Assembly (NCBI GenBank): GCA_020637165.1 | Contig: JACJWN010000004.1 | Location: 372,001-436,000 of the forward strand | Direction of reading: 5' to 3' | DNA length: 64,000 nucleotides | Source: Mycolicibacterium sp. | GTDB taxonomy: Bacteria > Actinomycetota > Actinomycetes > Mycobacteriales > Mycobacteriaceae | Part shown: in pieces, positions 9,451-20,182 of the stretch | Layout: each line of letters starts with the position of its first letter | Position numbering within the stretch: the stretch's first letter is position 1 | The notes under the pieces: model-generated | Databases searched by the model: none | What the model was told of the DNA's origin: nothing | What the model saw: the letters and a program-made list of their open reading frames with translations, nothing else | Position numbers and translations under genes: made by a program

Positions 9451-9505
9451 GCCCAGCGGGCAGGAGCGCAGCGACCCGGGGATTGAGCCCAGCGGGCAGG
9501 AACGC
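9418..9505 (+). repeat. 36-bp tandem repeat (2.4 copies) at the gtrA-dprE1 junction
   Basis: Two identical 36-bp units (9418-9453 and 9454-9489) are followed by a partial third copy with one change (9490-9505). The first unit contains the gtrA stop codon. Because 36 is a multiple of three, the frame of dprE1 stays open through the repeat and would encode a 12-residue unit ([12 protein letters not shown]) in front of DprE1 if translation started upstream. Confidence 0.95.
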
Positions 9506-9526
9506 TGGCGGTATACCCTCGTCACG

Positions 9527-10912
9527 ATGTCCGCAACGCCCACCCCCCAGCGGTTGACCGGCTGGGGCCGCACCGCCCCCAGCGTGGCCGAGGTTCTGTC
9601 GACCCCCGATGCCGGGGAAATCGTCAATGCCGTCGCCCGGGTCGCCGCCGACGCAGCCGAGGGACGCACAAGGGGGGTGATCGCCCGGGGACTGGGCCGT
9701 TCCTACGGCGATAACGCCCAGAACGGCGGCGGCCTGGTCGTCGACATGACCTTGCTGAACCGGATCCACTCCATCGACGCTGCCTCCCGCATGGTCGACG
9801 TCGACGGCGGTGTCAGCCTCGACCAGCTGATGAGGGCTGCGTTGCCGTGCGGACTGTGGGTCCCGGTGCTGCCGGGCACCCGTCAGGTGACCGTCGGCGG
9901 AGCCATCGGCTGCGACATCCACGGCAAGAACCACCACAGCGCCGGCAGCTTCGGCAACCACGTGCGCTCGATCGACCTGCTGACCGCCGACGCGCAGGTG
10001 CGTACCCTCACACCGGACGGCCCCGACGCCGACGTGTTCTGGGCCACCGTGGGGGGCAACGGGCTGACCGGAATCATTCTGCGCGCGACCATCGAGATGA
10101 CCCCGACCGAGACGGCGTACTTCATCGCCGACGGCGACGTCACCGCCAGCCTGGACGAGACCATCGCCTTCCACAGCGACGGCAGCGAGGCCAACTACAC
10201 CTACTCCAGCGCCTGGTTCGACGCCATCAGCCCGCCGCCTAAGCTGGGCCGCGCGGCCATCTCCCGCGGTTCGCTGGCCCGACTGGACCAGCTACCCGAG
10301 AAGCTGCAGCGCAATCCGCTGAAATTCGATGCGCCCCAACTGTTGACCATTCCCGACATCTTCCCCAACGGACTGGCCAACAAGTACACGTTCGGCCCCA
10401 TCGGTGAACTCTGGTACCGCAAGTCCGGCACCTACCGCAACAAGGTGCAGAACCTGACGCAGTTCTATCACCCGTTGGACATGTTCGGGGAGTGGAACCG
10501 CGCCTACGGACCGGCCGGCTTCCTGCAGTACCAGTTCGTGGTTCCCACCGAGGCTGTCGAGGAGTTCAAGGCGATCATCGTCGACATCCAGGCCTCCGGT
10601 CACTACTCGTTTCTCAACGTGTTCAAGCTCTTCGGGCCCGGAAACAAAGCACCCCTGAGTTTCCCTATTCCGGGGTGGAATGTCTGTGTCGACTTCCCCA
10701 TCAAGGCCGGACTGAGCGAGTTCGTGACCGAGCTCGACCGCCGGGTGCTGCAGTTCGGCGGCCGGCTCTACACCGCCAAGGACTCCCGCACCAGCGCCGA
10801 GACCTTCCACGCCATGTACCCGCGCATCGACGACTGGATTGCAGTGCGCCGCAGGGTAGATCCGCACGCCGTGTTCGCCTCCGACATGGCCCGACGTTTG
10901 GAGTTGCTCTAG
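9527..10912 (+). CDS. dprE1: Decaprenylphosphoryl-beta-D-ribose 2'-oxidase DprE1
   Basis: 461-residue FAD-dependent oxidase that oxidises the 2'-hydroxyl of decaprenylphosphoryl ribose to the keto intermediate in the only known route to decaprenylphosphoryl arabinose; it works in the periplasm or at the membrane face with DprE2. The VAO-type FAD domain is visible: [12 protein letters not shown] (54-65), then [22 protein letters not shown]. Cys387 in PGWNVCVDF is the residue modified by benzothiazinones and is conserved here. The ATG at 9527 gives exactly the length of the M. tuberculosis protein; an upstream in-frame GTG/ATG would add repeat-encoded sequence and is unlikely. The stop codon directly abuts the dprE2 start. 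Confidence 0.97.
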   Translation: MSATPTPQRLTGWGRTAPSVAEVLSTPDAGEIVNAVARVAADAAEGRTRGVIARGLGRSYGDNAQNGGGLVVDMTLLNRIHSIDAASRMVDVDGGVSLDQLMRAALPCGLWVPVLPGTRQVTVGGAIGCDIHGKNHHSAGSFGNHVRSIDLLTADAQVRTLTPDGPDADVFWATVGGNGLTGIILRATIEMTPTETAYFIADGDVTASLDETIAFHSDGSEANYTYSSAWFDAISPPPKLGRAAISRGSLARLDQLPEKLQRNPLKFDAPQLLTIPDIFPNGLANKYTFGPIGELWYRKSGTYRNKVQNLTQFYHPLDMFGEWNRAYGPAGFLQYQFVVPTEAVEEFKAIIVDIQASGHYSFLNVFKLFGPGNKAPLSFPIPGWNVCVDFPIKAGLSEFVTELDRRVLQFGGRLYTAKDSRTSAETFHAMYPRIDDWIAVRRRVDPHAVFASDMARRLELL

Positions 10913-11677
10913 ATGGTCCTCGACGCGGTGGGTAACCCGCAGACGATTCTGCTGCTGGGCGGCACCTCGGAGATCGGGCTGGCGATCTGCGAGCGCTATC
11001 TGCGGGACGCGCCGGCCAGAATCATCCTGGCCGCGCTGCCCGGCGATCCGGGCCGCGACGAAGCGGTCGCCCAGATGACCCGCGCCGGAGCCAAGTCGGT
11101 CGAGGTGGTCGACTTCGACGCCGTCGACACCGCAAAACACCCGGCCGTGATCGACACCTGTTTCGCCTCCGGGGACGTCGATGTCGCGATCGTGGCGTTC
11201 GGGCTTCTCGGCGATGCCGAGGAGTTGTGGCAGAACCAGCGCAAGGCGGTCCAGATCGCCGAAATCAACTACACCGCAGCGGTTTCGGTGGGGGTCCTAC
11301 TCGGCGAGAAGATGCGCGCACAGGGCTTCGGGCGGATCATTGCGATGAGTTCGGCGGCAGGTGAGCGGGTGCGGCGGTCCAACTTCGTTTACGGCTCCAC
11401 CAAGGCCGGACTCGACGGCTTCTATCTTGGCCTCGGCGAGGCACTGCGTCCGTTCGGCGTGAACGTCCTGGTGATCCGGCCAGGACAGGTGCGCACCCGG
11501 ATGAGCGCCCATGTCAAGGAAGCGCCGCTCACCGTCGACAAGGAGTACGTCGCCAACCTGGCCGTCACCGCCTCGGCCAAGGGCAAGGAATTGGTCTGGG
11601 CGCCAGGCGCATTCCGCTACGTCATGATGGTGCTGCGCCACATCCCGAGGCCCATCTTCCGCAAACTGCCGATCTGA
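10913..11677 (+). CDS. dprE2: Decaprenylphosphoryl-2-keto-pentose reductase DprE2
   Basis: 254-residue short-chain dehydrogenase that reduces the keto product of DprE1 with NADH to decaprenylphosphoryl arabinose, the sole arabinose donor of the cell wall. The nucleotide-binding motif is GGTSEIG (16-22), and the catalytic Ser and Tyr/Lys are seen in [10 protein letters not shown] (Ser146/147) and VYGSTKAG (Tyr160, Lys164). The ATG follows the dprE1 stop with no gap and length is identical to the M. tuberculosis enzyme. The aftA start lies 8 bp downstream, so all three genes are one unit. Confidence 0.97.
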   Translation: MVLDAVGNPQTILLLGGTSEIGLAICERYLRDAPARIILAALPGDPGRDEAVAQMTRAGAKSVEVVDFDAVDTAKHPAVIDTCFASGDVDVAIVAFGLLGDAEELWQNQRKAVQIAEINYTAAVSVGVLLGEKMRAQGFGRIIAMSSAAGERVRRSNFVYGSTKAGLDGFYLGLGEALRPFGVNVLVIRPGQVRTRMSAHVKEAPLTVDKEYVANLAVTASAKGKELVWAPGAFRYVMMVLRHIPRPIFRKLPI

Positions 11678-11685
11678 GCCCGCCG

Positions 11686-13566
11686 GTGCAGTCGGTGCGC
11701 AACGGCATGTCGGCCGCAGCGGAGATGGCGCTGGCGGCGATCCTGGCCACCGCCGTATCGGTAGTCGCACTGGCGGCGATCGGCCGGGTGGAGTGGCCGG
11801 CCTTCCCGTCCTCCAATCAGCTCCACGCGCTGACCACCGCCGGCCAGGTGGGCGCCCTGCTCGGCCTGGTCGCCATGGGCTGGCTGTGGCGGTGGGACCG
11901 CGGCGTGTCAAGACCGTTGGCGCGGATCGGCGCGCCTGCGGTGTTGGCCGGGTTTGCGGTGGTCACCCTTGGAATGCCGCTGGGAGCGACCAAGCTGTAC
12001 CTGTTCGGAATCTCGGTCGACCAACAGTTCCGCACCGAGTACCTCACCCGCCTGACCGATAGCCCGGCACTGCATGACATGACCTACGCCGGACTTCCGC
12101 CGTTCTACCCGCCCGGCTGGTTCTGGCTCGGCGGTCGGGCCGCCGCCTTCACCGGCACCCCGGCCTGGGAGATGTTCAAGCCGTGGGCCGTGACCTCCAT
12201 CGCCGTCGCCATCGCGGTCGCCTTCGCGCTCTGGTCACGAATGATCCGCTTCGAGTACGCGCTGGCGGTCACCGCCGCCACCGCCGCGGTCACCCTGGCG
12301 TTCAGTTCGCCGGAGCCCTACAGCGCGATCATCACGGTGTTGATCCCGCCGGTATTGCTGCTGGCCTGGTCCGGCCTGCGGGGCGGAGGTGCGCGGCGAC
12401 ACTCGGGGCGGGCGGCCATTGTCGGGGTCGGGGTCTTTCTCGGATTCGCCGCGACGTTCTACACCCTGCTGCTGGCCTACACCGCCTTTACCGTGACCGT
12501 GATGGCCGGATCGGCGGCCGTCGTTCGCCGCAGCGCCGGCCCGTTGCTGCGACTGGCCGTGATCGCCGTGATCGCGGCGGCCATCGGGGCGATCACCTGG
12601 CTGCCGTTCCTGCTGCGTGCGGTCCACGGCCCGTTGGGCGACACCGGCACCGCCCAGCACTACCTGCCCGCGGACGGCGCGGTGCTGAACTTCCCGATGC
12701 TGCACTTCTCGATGTTGGGCGCGTTGTGCATGTTGGGGACGCTGTGGCTGGCCTGGCGGGCACGAACCTCCACGCGGGCCGGCGCGCTCGGCATCGGAGT
12801 GCTCACCCTCTACGCCTGGTCGTTGCTGTCGATGCTGACCACCCTGGTCGGCACCACGCTGCTGTCCTTCCGCCTCCAGCCCACCCTGACAGTACTTCTG
12901 GCGGCCGCAGGGGTCTTCGGTTTCCTCGATGTGGCCGATGCCGCGGCGCGGCGGTGGGGCCGGCCCGCGTACGCGGTGGCAACGGCCGTCGGCCTGATCG
13001 GGGCCATCGGGTTCAGTCAGGACATCCCGCAGGTGCTGCGTCCCGACATCACCGTGGCCTACACCGACACCGACGGTGACGGACAGCGCGGTGACCGCAG
13101 GCCTCCCGGCTCGGAGAAGCACTACCCCCGGATCGACCGCGCCATCCGCGAGGCCACCGGCAGGCCTCGCGACGAAACGATCGTCATGACGGCCGACTAC
13201 GGCTTCCTGTCCTACTACCCCTATTACGGCTTCCAGGGGTTGACCTCGCACTACGCCAATCCGCTGGCCGAGTTCGACAGACGCGCCGCCGCCATCGAGT
13301 CGTGGAGCGATCTGGCCGGTCCCGAGGAGTTCGTCAAGGCCCTGGACGCCGTGCCCTGGCAGCCGCCGACGGTGTTCCTCATGCGCCGCGGCGGCGCGGC
13401 CGGCTCGGCTGACACCTACACCCTGCGGCTTGCCGAAGACGTCTACCCGAACCAACCCAACGTGCGCCGCTACACCGTGGATCTGGAGGCCGGTCTGTTC
13501 GCCGAACCGTACTTCACCGTCACCGAGATCGGTCCCTTCGTGCTGGCGATCCGGAATCAGGCGTAA
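11686..13566 (+). CDS. aftA: Galactan 5-O-arabinofuranosyltransferase AftA
   Basis: 626-residue GT-C glycosyltransferase that transfers the first arabinofuranose from decaprenylphosphoryl arabinose onto the galactan chain on the outer side of the membrane. About eleven hydrophobic segments are followed by a soluble C-terminal domain from about residue 440. The acidic loop after the second or third helix, with [15 protein letters not shown], is where the GT-C family puts its catalytic aspartate. The GTG start at 11686 lies 8 bp after dprE2. Order dprE1-dprE2-aftA-embC is the conserved mycobacterial arrangement. Confidence 0.95.
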   Translation: MQSVRNGMSAAAEMALAAILATAVSVVALAAIGRVEWPAFPSSNQLHALTTAGQVGALLGLVAMGWLWRWDRGVSRPLARIGAPAVLAGFAVVTLGMPLGATKLYLFGISVDQQFRTEYLTRLTDSPALHDMTYAGLPPFYPPGWFWLGGRAAAFTGTPAWEMFKPWAVTSIAVAIAVAFALWSRMIRFEYALAVTAATAAVTLAFSSPEPYSAIITVLIPPVLLLAWSGLRGGGARRHSGRAAIVGVGVFLGFAATFYTLLLAYTAFTVTVMAGSAAVVRRSAGPLLRLAVIAVIAAAIGAITWLPFLLRAVHGPLGDTGTAQHYLPADGAVLNFPMLHFSMLGALCMLGTLWLAWRARTSTRAGALGIGVLTLYAWSLLSMLTTLVGTTLLSFRLQPTLTVLLAAAGVFGFLDVADAAARRWGRPAYAVATAVGLIGAIGFSQDIPQVLRPDITVAYTDTDGDGQRGDRRPPGSEKHYPRIDRAIREATGRPRDETIVMTADYGFLSYYPYYGFQGLTSHYANPLAEFDRRAAAIESWSDLAGPEEFVKALDAVPWQPPTVFLMRRGGAAGSADTYTLRLAEDVYPNQPNVRRYTVDLEAGLFAEPYFTVTEIGPFVLAIRNQA

Positions 13567-13599
13567 TTGTCGGCGGCCGGGCAATTACGATCTAGCCCC

Positions 13600-16500
13600 G
13601 TGACGCAGACCCGGGCGAACTACCAATCCGCCCGTTTGGTTGCCACCATCGCCGGACTTCTCGGCGCCCTGCTGGCGATCCTGACACCGTTCCTCCCGGT
13701 CAAGCAGACCACCGCGGAGTTGAACTGGCCGCAGAACGGGACCCTCGACAGCGTCACCGCCCCGCTGATCGGGTACGTGCCGACCGAGTTGACCATCACC
13801 GTTCCCTGCACGGCGGCCGCCGGGCTCAACGACACCCGTTCGGTCCTGCTCTCCACGGTTCCCAAGGAGGCACCCAAGGCGGTCGACCGCGGTCTGCTGA
13901 TCCAGCGGGCCAACAACGATCTGGTGGTCGTGGTTCGCAACACCCCGGTCGTGGTGGCCCCGATGGCCCAGGTTGTCAGTCCGGCCTGCCGGGAACTGCG
14001 TTTCACCGCCCACGCCGACAAGGTCACCGGTGAGTTCGTAGGCCTCACCAAGGGACCCGACAGCGACGACCCGGGTGCGCCATTGCGCGGGGAACGCGGC
14101 GGGTACGACTTCCGCCCGCAGATCGTCGGTGTCTTCACCGACCTGTCCGGCCCGGCACCGCCGGGTCTGAGTTTCGCTGCGACCATCGACTCCCGCTACA
14201 GCACCGCCCCGACCGTGCTGAAGATGGCAGCGATGGTGTTCGGCGTGGTGCTGACTCTTGTCGCCTTGATCGCCCTGCACGTTCTCGATACCGCCGACGG
14301 GATGCGGCACCGCCGCTTCCTGCCGGCTCGGTGGTGGTCGCTGACCGGACTGGACGGACTCGTACTGGCCATCCTGGTGTGGTGGCATTTCGTCGGCGCC
14401 AACACCTCCGACGACGGCTACATCCTCACCATGGCCCGCGTCTCGGAGAACGCCGGCTACATGGCCAACTACTACCGCTGGTTCGGCACCCCGGAGGCAC
14501 CGTTCGGCTGGTACTACGACCTGCTGGCAATGTGGGCGCACGTGTCCACCGCGAGCATCTGGATGCGGTTGCCCACGCTGCTGATGGCGCTGGCGTGCTG
14601 GTGGCTGATCAGCAGGGAGGTGATCCCCCGACTCGGTGCCGCCGTCAAGCACAGCCGGGGCGCGGTATGGACCGCCGCGGGCCTGTTCCTGGCGTTCTGG
14701 CTGCCACTGAACAACGGCCTGCGCCCCGAGCCGATCATCGCGCTGGGAATTCTGGCCACCTGGTGCTCGGTGGAACGCGGAGTGGCCACCAGCCGGCTTC
14801 TGCCGGTGGCGACGGCCTGCATCCTCGGCGCCCTGACACTGTTCTCCGGACCGACCGGTATCGCCTCGATCGGCGCGCTGTTGGTGGCGATCGGGCCGCT
14901 TCGCACGATCGTCGGCCGCCGCTCCCGGCAGTTCGGGCTGCTGCCGCTGCTGGCTCCGATCGCCGCGGCGGCGACGGTGCCGATCATCCTGATGTTCCGG
15001 GACCAGACCTTCGCCGCCGTCGCCCAGGCCACCGCGCTCAAGCGCGCGGTCGGACCCAGCCTGAGCTGGTTCGACGAGCACACCCGATACGAGCGGCTGA
15101 TGATGGCCACACCGGACGGCTCGATCGCCCGGCGCTTCGCGGTGCTGGCCCTGATCGTCGCGCTGGCGGTGTCGGTGGCGATGATGCTGCGCCGCGGCCA
15201 CATCACCGGCACCGCCGCGGGGCCCAGTCGACGCATCATCGGGATCACCATCATCTCGTTCCTGGCGATGATGTTCACCCCGACCAAGTGGACGCACCAC
15301 TTCGGCGTGTTCGCCGGGCTGGCCGGGTCGGTCGGCGCGCTGGCCGCCGTCGCCGTCACCCCGCACGTGCTCGGATCACGACGCAACAGGGCGGTGTTCG
15401 CCGCCGCAACACTGTTCGTGACGGCATTGTCATTCGCCAGCGTCAACGGATGGTGGTACGTCTCGAACTTCGGGGTGCCGTGGGCCAACGAGTTCCCCGA
15501 GTGGCGGCTGGGATTCACCACGGTCCTGCTCGGTTTGACCGTCGTCGCGCTGCTGGTGGCGACGTATTTCCACTTCGCCGATGCCGACCGGCCCGGGGAC
15601 TGGGAGGAACGGGCCGAAAGGGCATCGCCGAGGTGGTGGTCCAGACTGACCGGCTCGCCGCTGGCGGTGGTGGCCTGGCTGTTGGTGGTCTTCGAGGTGG
15701 CCTCTCTGACGCTGGCCATGGTCAACCAGTATCCGGCCTGGTCGGTTGGCCGGTCGAACCTGCAGGCGCTCACCGGAAAGACCTGCGGACTGGCCGACGA
15801 CGTTCTTGTCGAGCCGGACCCGAATATCGGTCTGCTGCAACCGGTCGGCGTGCCCGCCGCCGAGGCACTGGGAGCAGCGGTCGCCGAAGGGTTCTCCCCC
15901 AATGGAATCCCCGCCGACATCGCGGCCAATCCGGTGAAGGAGCCGCCCGGCAGCGGCAACTTCGTCGACTCCGAGGCCGAGGCCGCCGAGACCGCCGCTC
16001 AGCCCGGGGCCGATGCCGGCCCGGCCGGCATCAACGGATCGAGGGCCAAGCTGCCCTACGGACTGGACCCTGCCACCACCCCGGTGCTGGGCAGCTGGCG
16101 CTCCGGGGTCCAGCAGCCGGCCCGGCTGCGCTCGGCCTGGTACCGCCTGCCACCGCGGGAAACCGTCGGTGGAGACTCCGCGCCACTGCTGGTGGTCTCG
16201 GCGGCCGGTCGTTTCGACCAGGACGAGGTCACAGTGCAATGGGCTACCGACAAGCAGGCCGCCGAAGGCAAAGCGGGCGGCTCGCTCGGATTCGCCGATA
16301 TCGGGCCCGCACCGTCGTGGCGGAACCTGCGGGCCCCGCTGGCCGCCATCCCCTCGGATGCAACCCTGATCCGGGTGGTGGCCGTCGACGACGACCTGGC
16401 CCCGCAACACTGGATCGCCGTCACCCCGCCCCGCATCCCCAAACTGCGAACCCTTCAGGATCTCGTGGGCTCGAAGGATCCGGTGCTGCTGGACTGGCTG

Positions 16501-16827
16501 GTGGGGCTGGCCTTCCCGTGTCAGCGGCCGTTCGGCCACAACGTCGGCGTCACCGAGGTCCCGAAGTGGCGGATCCTGCCCGACCGGTTCGGCGCCGAGG
16601 CCAACTCCCCGGTGATGGACAACATCGGTGGGGGCCCGCTGGGCATCAGCGAGCTGCTGTTCCGCGCGACGACCGTGCCGAGCTATCTGAAAGACGACTG
16701 GTTCCGCGATTGGGGCGCATTGCAGCGGCTGACGCTGTTCTATCCGGATGCGGCGCCGGCGCGGCTGGATCTGGGCACCGCAGTCCGCAGCGGGTTCTGG
16801 AGCCCGGCCCCGTTGCGGCCGACCTGA
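13600..16827 (+). CDS. embC: Arabinosyltransferase C (lipoarabinomannan arabinan)
   Basis: 1075-residue membrane arabinosyltransferase. The Emb pattern is clear: a first membrane helix (ATIAGLLGALLAILTPFLPV), a large periplasmic carbohydrate-binding region, a block of membrane helices carrying the GT-C motif TSDDGYILTMARV (Asp271-272), a short proline-containing motif in the later membrane region, and a C-terminal carbohydrate-binding domain from about residue 720. It is called embC by position (first of three) and by the close fit to known EmbC sequence, which elongates the arabinan of lipoarabinomannan. The GTG at 13600 is chosen; a TTG directly after the aftA stop (13567) is possible but precedes non-conserved residues. 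Confidence 0.96.
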   Translation: MTQTRANYQSARLVATIAGLLGALLAILTPFLPVKQTTAELNWPQNGTLDSVTAPLIGYVPTELTITVPCTAAAGLNDTRSVLLSTVPKEAPKAVDRGLLIQRANNDLVVVVRNTPVVVAPMAQVVSPACRELRFTAHADKVTGEFVGLTKGPDSDDPGAPLRGERGGYDFRPQIVGVFTDLSGPAPPGLSFAATIDSRYSTAPTVLKMAAMVFGVVLTLVALIALHVLDTADGMRHRRFLPARWWSLTGLDGLVLAILVWWHFVGANTSDDGYILTMARVSENAGYMANYYRWFGTPEAPFGWYYDLLAMWAHVSTASIWMRLPTLLMALACWWLISREVIPRLGAAVKHSRGAVWTAAGLFLAFWLPLNNGLRPEPIIALGILATWCSVERGVATSRLLPVATACILGALTLFSGPTGIASIGALLVAIGPLRTIVGRRSRQFGLLPLLAPIAAAATVPIILMFRDQTFAAVAQATALKRAVGPSLSWFDEHTRYERLMMATPDGSIARRFAVLALIVALAVSVAMMLRRGHITGTAAGPSRRIIGITIISFLAMMFTPTKWTHHFGVFAGLAGSVGALAAVAVTPHVLGSRRNRAVFAAATLFVTALSFASVNGWWYVSNFGVPWANEFPEWRLGFTTVLLGLTVVALLVATYFHFADADRPGDWEERAERASPRWWSRLTGSPLAVVAWLLVVFEVASLTLAMVNQYPAWSVGRSNLQALTGKTCGLADDVLVEPDPNIGLLQPVGVPAAEALGAAVAEGFSPNGIPADIAANPVKEPPGSGNFVDSEAEAAETAAQPGADAGPAGINGSRAKLPYGLDPATTPVLGSWRSGVQQPARLRSAWYRLPPRETVGGDSAPLLVVSAAGRFDQDEVTVQWATDKQAAEGKAGGSLGFADIGPAPSWRNLRAPLAAIPSDATLIRVVAVDDDLAPQHWIAVTPPRIPKLRTLQDLVGSKDPVLLDWLVGLAFPCQRPFGHNVGVTEVPKWRILPDRFGAEANSPVMDNIGGGPLGISELLFRATTVPSYLKDDWFRDWGALQRLTLFYPDAAPARLDLGTAVRSGFWSPAPLRPT

Positions 16828-16899
16828 GTCGGCCGACGCAACCCGGCCGGGCAGCCCGGAGCCCGGTTATCGGAGCGAAATCGCCTACCATCGACGCTC

Positions 16900-19800
16900 G
16901 TGCCCAGCCAGAGCGTCGAGCCCAACCGGATCGCTCGGCTCGTCGCCGTCATCGCCGGCCTGGCCGGCGTCCTGCTGTGCGCGCTCTCACCCCTGTTGCC
17001 CGTCGCCCAGACCACGGCCACCATTCTGTGGCCGCAGGCTCCCGGACCCGACGGTCTCGTCGGCGACATCACCGCTCCCCTGGTCTCGGGCGCGCCTGAG
17101 GCTCTCGACGCGTCGATCCCCTGCTCGGCTGTGGCCACCCTGCCGCCGTCCGGCGGCGTGCTGTTCTCGACCAACCCCGCCGACGGCATCGACGCATCCC
17201 GCAACGGTTTGTTCGTGCGGGCCAACGCCGACACTGTGCTGGTGGCCTTCCGTGACACCGTGGCGGCGGTCGCGCCCCGCGAGGCCGTCGAGTCCGGGGC
17301 CTGCAGCACCGTGCGCGTGTGGGCCAACCCGGGTGCCGTCGGAGCGGATTTCGTCGGCATCCCGGGGGCGGTCGGGACCCTGAACCCCGATAAGAAGCCC
17401 CAGTTCACCGGTGTGTTCACCGACCTGAAAGTGCCCCCTCAGCCCGGACTGTCAGCTCGCATCGACGTCGACACCCGCTTCATCACACATCCCACGACGC
17501 TGAAGATGGCGGTGATGGTCGCCGGTGTGCTGTGCGTGATCGCGGCGATGGTCGCACTGGCCCTGCTGGACCGAGGTTGGAGCCCCCGCCGCGTCACGGC
17601 CGCCCGGCGGCGCCTCTGGCGGCACTGGCCGGCCGATATCGGTGTCATCGGCACCCTGCTGGTCTGGCACCTCATCGGGGCGATCTCCTCCGATGACGGC
17701 TACAACCTGACCATCGCCCGAATCTCCGACGAGGCCGGATACAACGCCAACTACTACAGATTCTTCGGTGCCAGCGAGGCCCCGTTCGACTGGTATCAGT
17801 CGCTGCTGGCCCAATTCGCATCGGTGAGCACCGCAGGGGTGTGGATGCGGTTGCCGGCCCTGGCCGCCGCGATCGGCAGCTGGCTGATCCTCAGCCACCG
17901 GGTGCTGCCCCGGCTCGGGCCCGCCGCCGGCGGCATGGCCCACAACCGTGTCGCGGTGACCACCGCCGGCGCGGTGTTCCTGGCCGCCTGGCTTCCTTTC
18001 AATAACGGCCTGCGCCCCGAACCCCTGATCGCCTTCGGCGTGCTGCTGGTCTGGATGCTGGTCGAGCGCACCATCGCCACCCGCCGCCTGGCGCCGACGG
18101 CCATCGCGATCGTTGTCGCGGTGTTCTGTGTGACGCTGGCACCGCAGGGCCTGATGGCCGCCGCACCCCTACTGGTCGGGTCCCGGGCGGTGGCCCGGAT
18201 CATCGGCACCCGGCGGGTCCGCGACGGCGTCATCGCCCCCCTGGCCACGTTGGCATCGGCCGTCTCGGTGTTCTTCGTCGTGGTCTTCCGCGACCAGACC
18301 CTGGCCACCGTCGCCGAGTCGGTACGGATCAAATACGTTGTCGGTCCTACCATCTCGTGGTATCAGGACTTCCTGCGCTACTACTTCCTCACCGTCGAGG
18401 AACACGTCGAGTCATCCCTGACGCGACGTTTCGCGGTGCTGGTGATGCTGCTGTGCCTGTTCGCCATCCTGACGATGCTGCTGCGCAAGGGACAGCTGCC
18501 CGGGCTGGCCCGCGGTCCGGTGTGGCGGCTGGTCGGTAGCACCGCCCTGGGGCTGCTGCTACTGACGTTCACACCGACGAAGTGGGCGGTGCAGTTCGGC
18601 GCATTCGCCGCGCTGACGGCCGCGCTGGGAGCGGTGACGGCATTCGCCTTCGCCACCGTCGGCCTGCACAGCCGGCGCAACCTCGCGCTGTACGTGACGG
18701 CCCTGCTGTTCGTTGTCGCCTGGGCGACCTCCGGGATCAACGGCTGGTTCTACGTGGGCAATTACGGGGTGCCCTGGTACGACCGCCAACCTGTTCTGCT
18801 GCATCAGCCGGTGACCACGATGTTCCTCGCCCTGGCGATCATCACCGGTCTGCTGGCGGGCTGGCTGCACTTCCGTATCGACTACGCCGGGCACACCGAG
18901 GTCAAGGACACCCGCCGCAACCGCGTCCTGGCATCGACCCCGCTGCTGGCTTTCTCGCTCATCATGGTGCTGCTGTCGGTGGGATCAATGGCCAAAGCCT
19001 TCGCCCAGCGCTATCCCGCCTACACCAACGGCAAGGCCGGGCTGGAGGCGCTGCGCTCCGGACTGTCGAAAGACAGCTGCGCGATGGCCGATGACGTCCT
19101 GGTCGAGGCCGACCCCAATGCCGGGATGCTGCAACCGGCGCCGGGCCAGACCTGGGGACGTTACGGCCCCCTTGGCGGCGAGAAGCCGATCGGGTTCACC
19201 CCCAACGGAATCAGCGACACCCTTGAACCGGTCGCGCCGTTCATCGCCAACCCGGGCACGGTCAACTCCGACGGTTCGCCGAACAAGCCCAACGTAGGAA
19301 TTGGGTTCTCCGGCGGTACCGGCGGCGGCTACGGGCCCGTCGGCATCAACGGCTCGGAGGTGTTCCTGCCGTTCGGACTCGACCCGAAGACGACGCCGGT
19401 GATGGGCAGCTACAAGGAGAACACGGTGGCGGCCAAGGCCACCTCGGCATGGTACGAGCTGCCGCCCCGATCCCCCGATCGTCCCCTGGTGACCGTGGCC
19501 GCCGCCGGAGCGATCTGGTACTACGACGAAGAGGGCGAGTTCCACTACGGGCAATCCCTCAAACTGCAGTGGGGCGTGCGTAAGACCGACGGGAGCTTCC
19601 AGGCGCTCGAGAAGGTCCAGCCGATCGACACCATCGAACAACTGGCCTGGCGCAACTTGCGATTCCCGCTCTCCTGGGCCCCGGCGGAGGCCAACGTGGC
19701 GCGCATCGTCGCCGACGACCCCAACCTCAGCAGCGAGCAGTGGTTCGGCTTCACCCCGCCTCGCGTGCCGATCCTGCAGACCGCGCAGGAATTCCTGGGC

Positions 19801-20169
19801 ACCCAGACCCCGGTGCTGATGGATATCGCCTCGGCGGCCCAGTTCCCCTGCCAGCGCCCGTTCTCCGAGCACCTCGGGGTCGCCGAGCTTCCGCAGTACC
19901 GGATCCTGCCGAATCTCAAGCAGGTGGTGGTGTCGTCGAACATGTGGCAATCGGCGCGCGCCGGCGGGCCTTTCCTGTTCATTCAGGCGCTGCTGAGCAC
20001 CTCCACCGTGCCGACCTACCTGCGCGACGACTGGTATCGCGACTGGGGCGAGATCGAGCGCTACATCCGAGTGGTGCCCGCCGCCGAGGCACCCGACGCC
20101 GTCATCGACCAGGGCTCCAAGCGGGTTTTCGGATGGAGCCGCAACGGACCGATCAGGGCCCTCCCATGA
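16900..20169 (+). CDS. embA: Arabinosyltransferase A (arabinogalactan)
   Basis: 1089-residue Emb protein; forms with EmbB the heterodimer that builds the terminal branched hexa-arabinofuranosyl motif of arabinogalactan. The same domain order as EmbC is seen: N-terminal helix ([20 protein letters not shown]), periplasmic domain, GT-C motif [13 protein letters not shown] (Asp265-266), membrane block, and C-terminal carbohydrate-binding domain containing a Gly-rich loop ([17 protein letters not shown]). The GTG at 16900 lies 72 bp after embC. The stop is 13 bp before the embB ATG. Confidence 0.96.
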   Translation: MPSQSVEPNRIARLVAVIAGLAGVLLCALSPLLPVAQTTATILWPQAPGPDGLVGDITAPLVSGAPEALDASIPCSAVATLPPSGGVLFSTNPADGIDASRNGLFVRANADTVLVAFRDTVAAVAPREAVESGACSTVRVWANPGAVGADFVGIPGAVGTLNPDKKPQFTGVFTDLKVPPQPGLSARIDVDTRFITHPTTLKMAVMVAGVLCVIAAMVALALLDRGWSPRRVTAARRRLWRHWPADIGVIGTLLVWHLIGAISSDDGYNLTIARISDEAGYNANYYRFFGASEAPFDWYQSLLAQFASVSTAGVWMRLPALAAAIGSWLILSHRVLPRLGPAAGGMAHNRVAVTTAGAVFLAAWLPFNNGLRPEPLIAFGVLLVWMLVERTIATRRLAPTAIAIVVAVFCVTLAPQGLMAAAPLLVGSRAVARIIGTRRVRDGVIAPLATLASAVSVFFVVVFRDQTLATVAESVRIKYVVGPTISWYQDFLRYYFLTVEEHVESSLTRRFAVLVMLLCLFAILTMLLRKGQLPGLARGPVWRLVGSTALGLLLLTFTPTKWAVQFGAFAALTAALGAVTAFAFATVGLHSRRNLALYVTALLFVVAWATSGINGWFYVGNYGVPWYDRQPVLLHQPVTTMFLALAIITGLLAGWLHFRIDYAGHTEVKDTRRNRVLASTPLLAFSLIMVLLSVGSMAKAFAQRYPAYTNGKAGLEALRSGLSKDSCAMADDVLVEADPNAGMLQPAPGQTWGRYGPLGGEKPIGFTPNGISDTLEPVAPFIANPGTVNSDGSPNKPNVGIGFSGGTGGGYGPVGINGSEVFLPFGLDPKTTPVMGSYKENTVAAKATSAWYELPPRSPDRPLVTVAAAGAIWYYDEEGEFHYGQSLKLQWGVRKTDGSFQALEKVQPIDTIEQLAWRNLRFPLSWAPAEANVARIVADDPNLSSEQWFGFTPPRVPILQTAQEFLGTQTPVLMDIASAAQFPCQRPFSEHLGVAELPQYRILPNLKQVVVSSNMWQSARAGGPFLFIQALLSTSTVPTYLRDDWYRDWGEIERYIRVVPAAEAPDAVIDQGSKRVFGWSRNGPIRALP

Positions 20170-20182
20170 ATAAGACGGCACG

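Noticed and set aside
14331-17099. 922-codon open frame on the plus strand over embC and embA
   Set aside because: Out-of-frame shadow of embC; Arg/Gly-rich translation without motifs and spanning the true embC stop and embA start.
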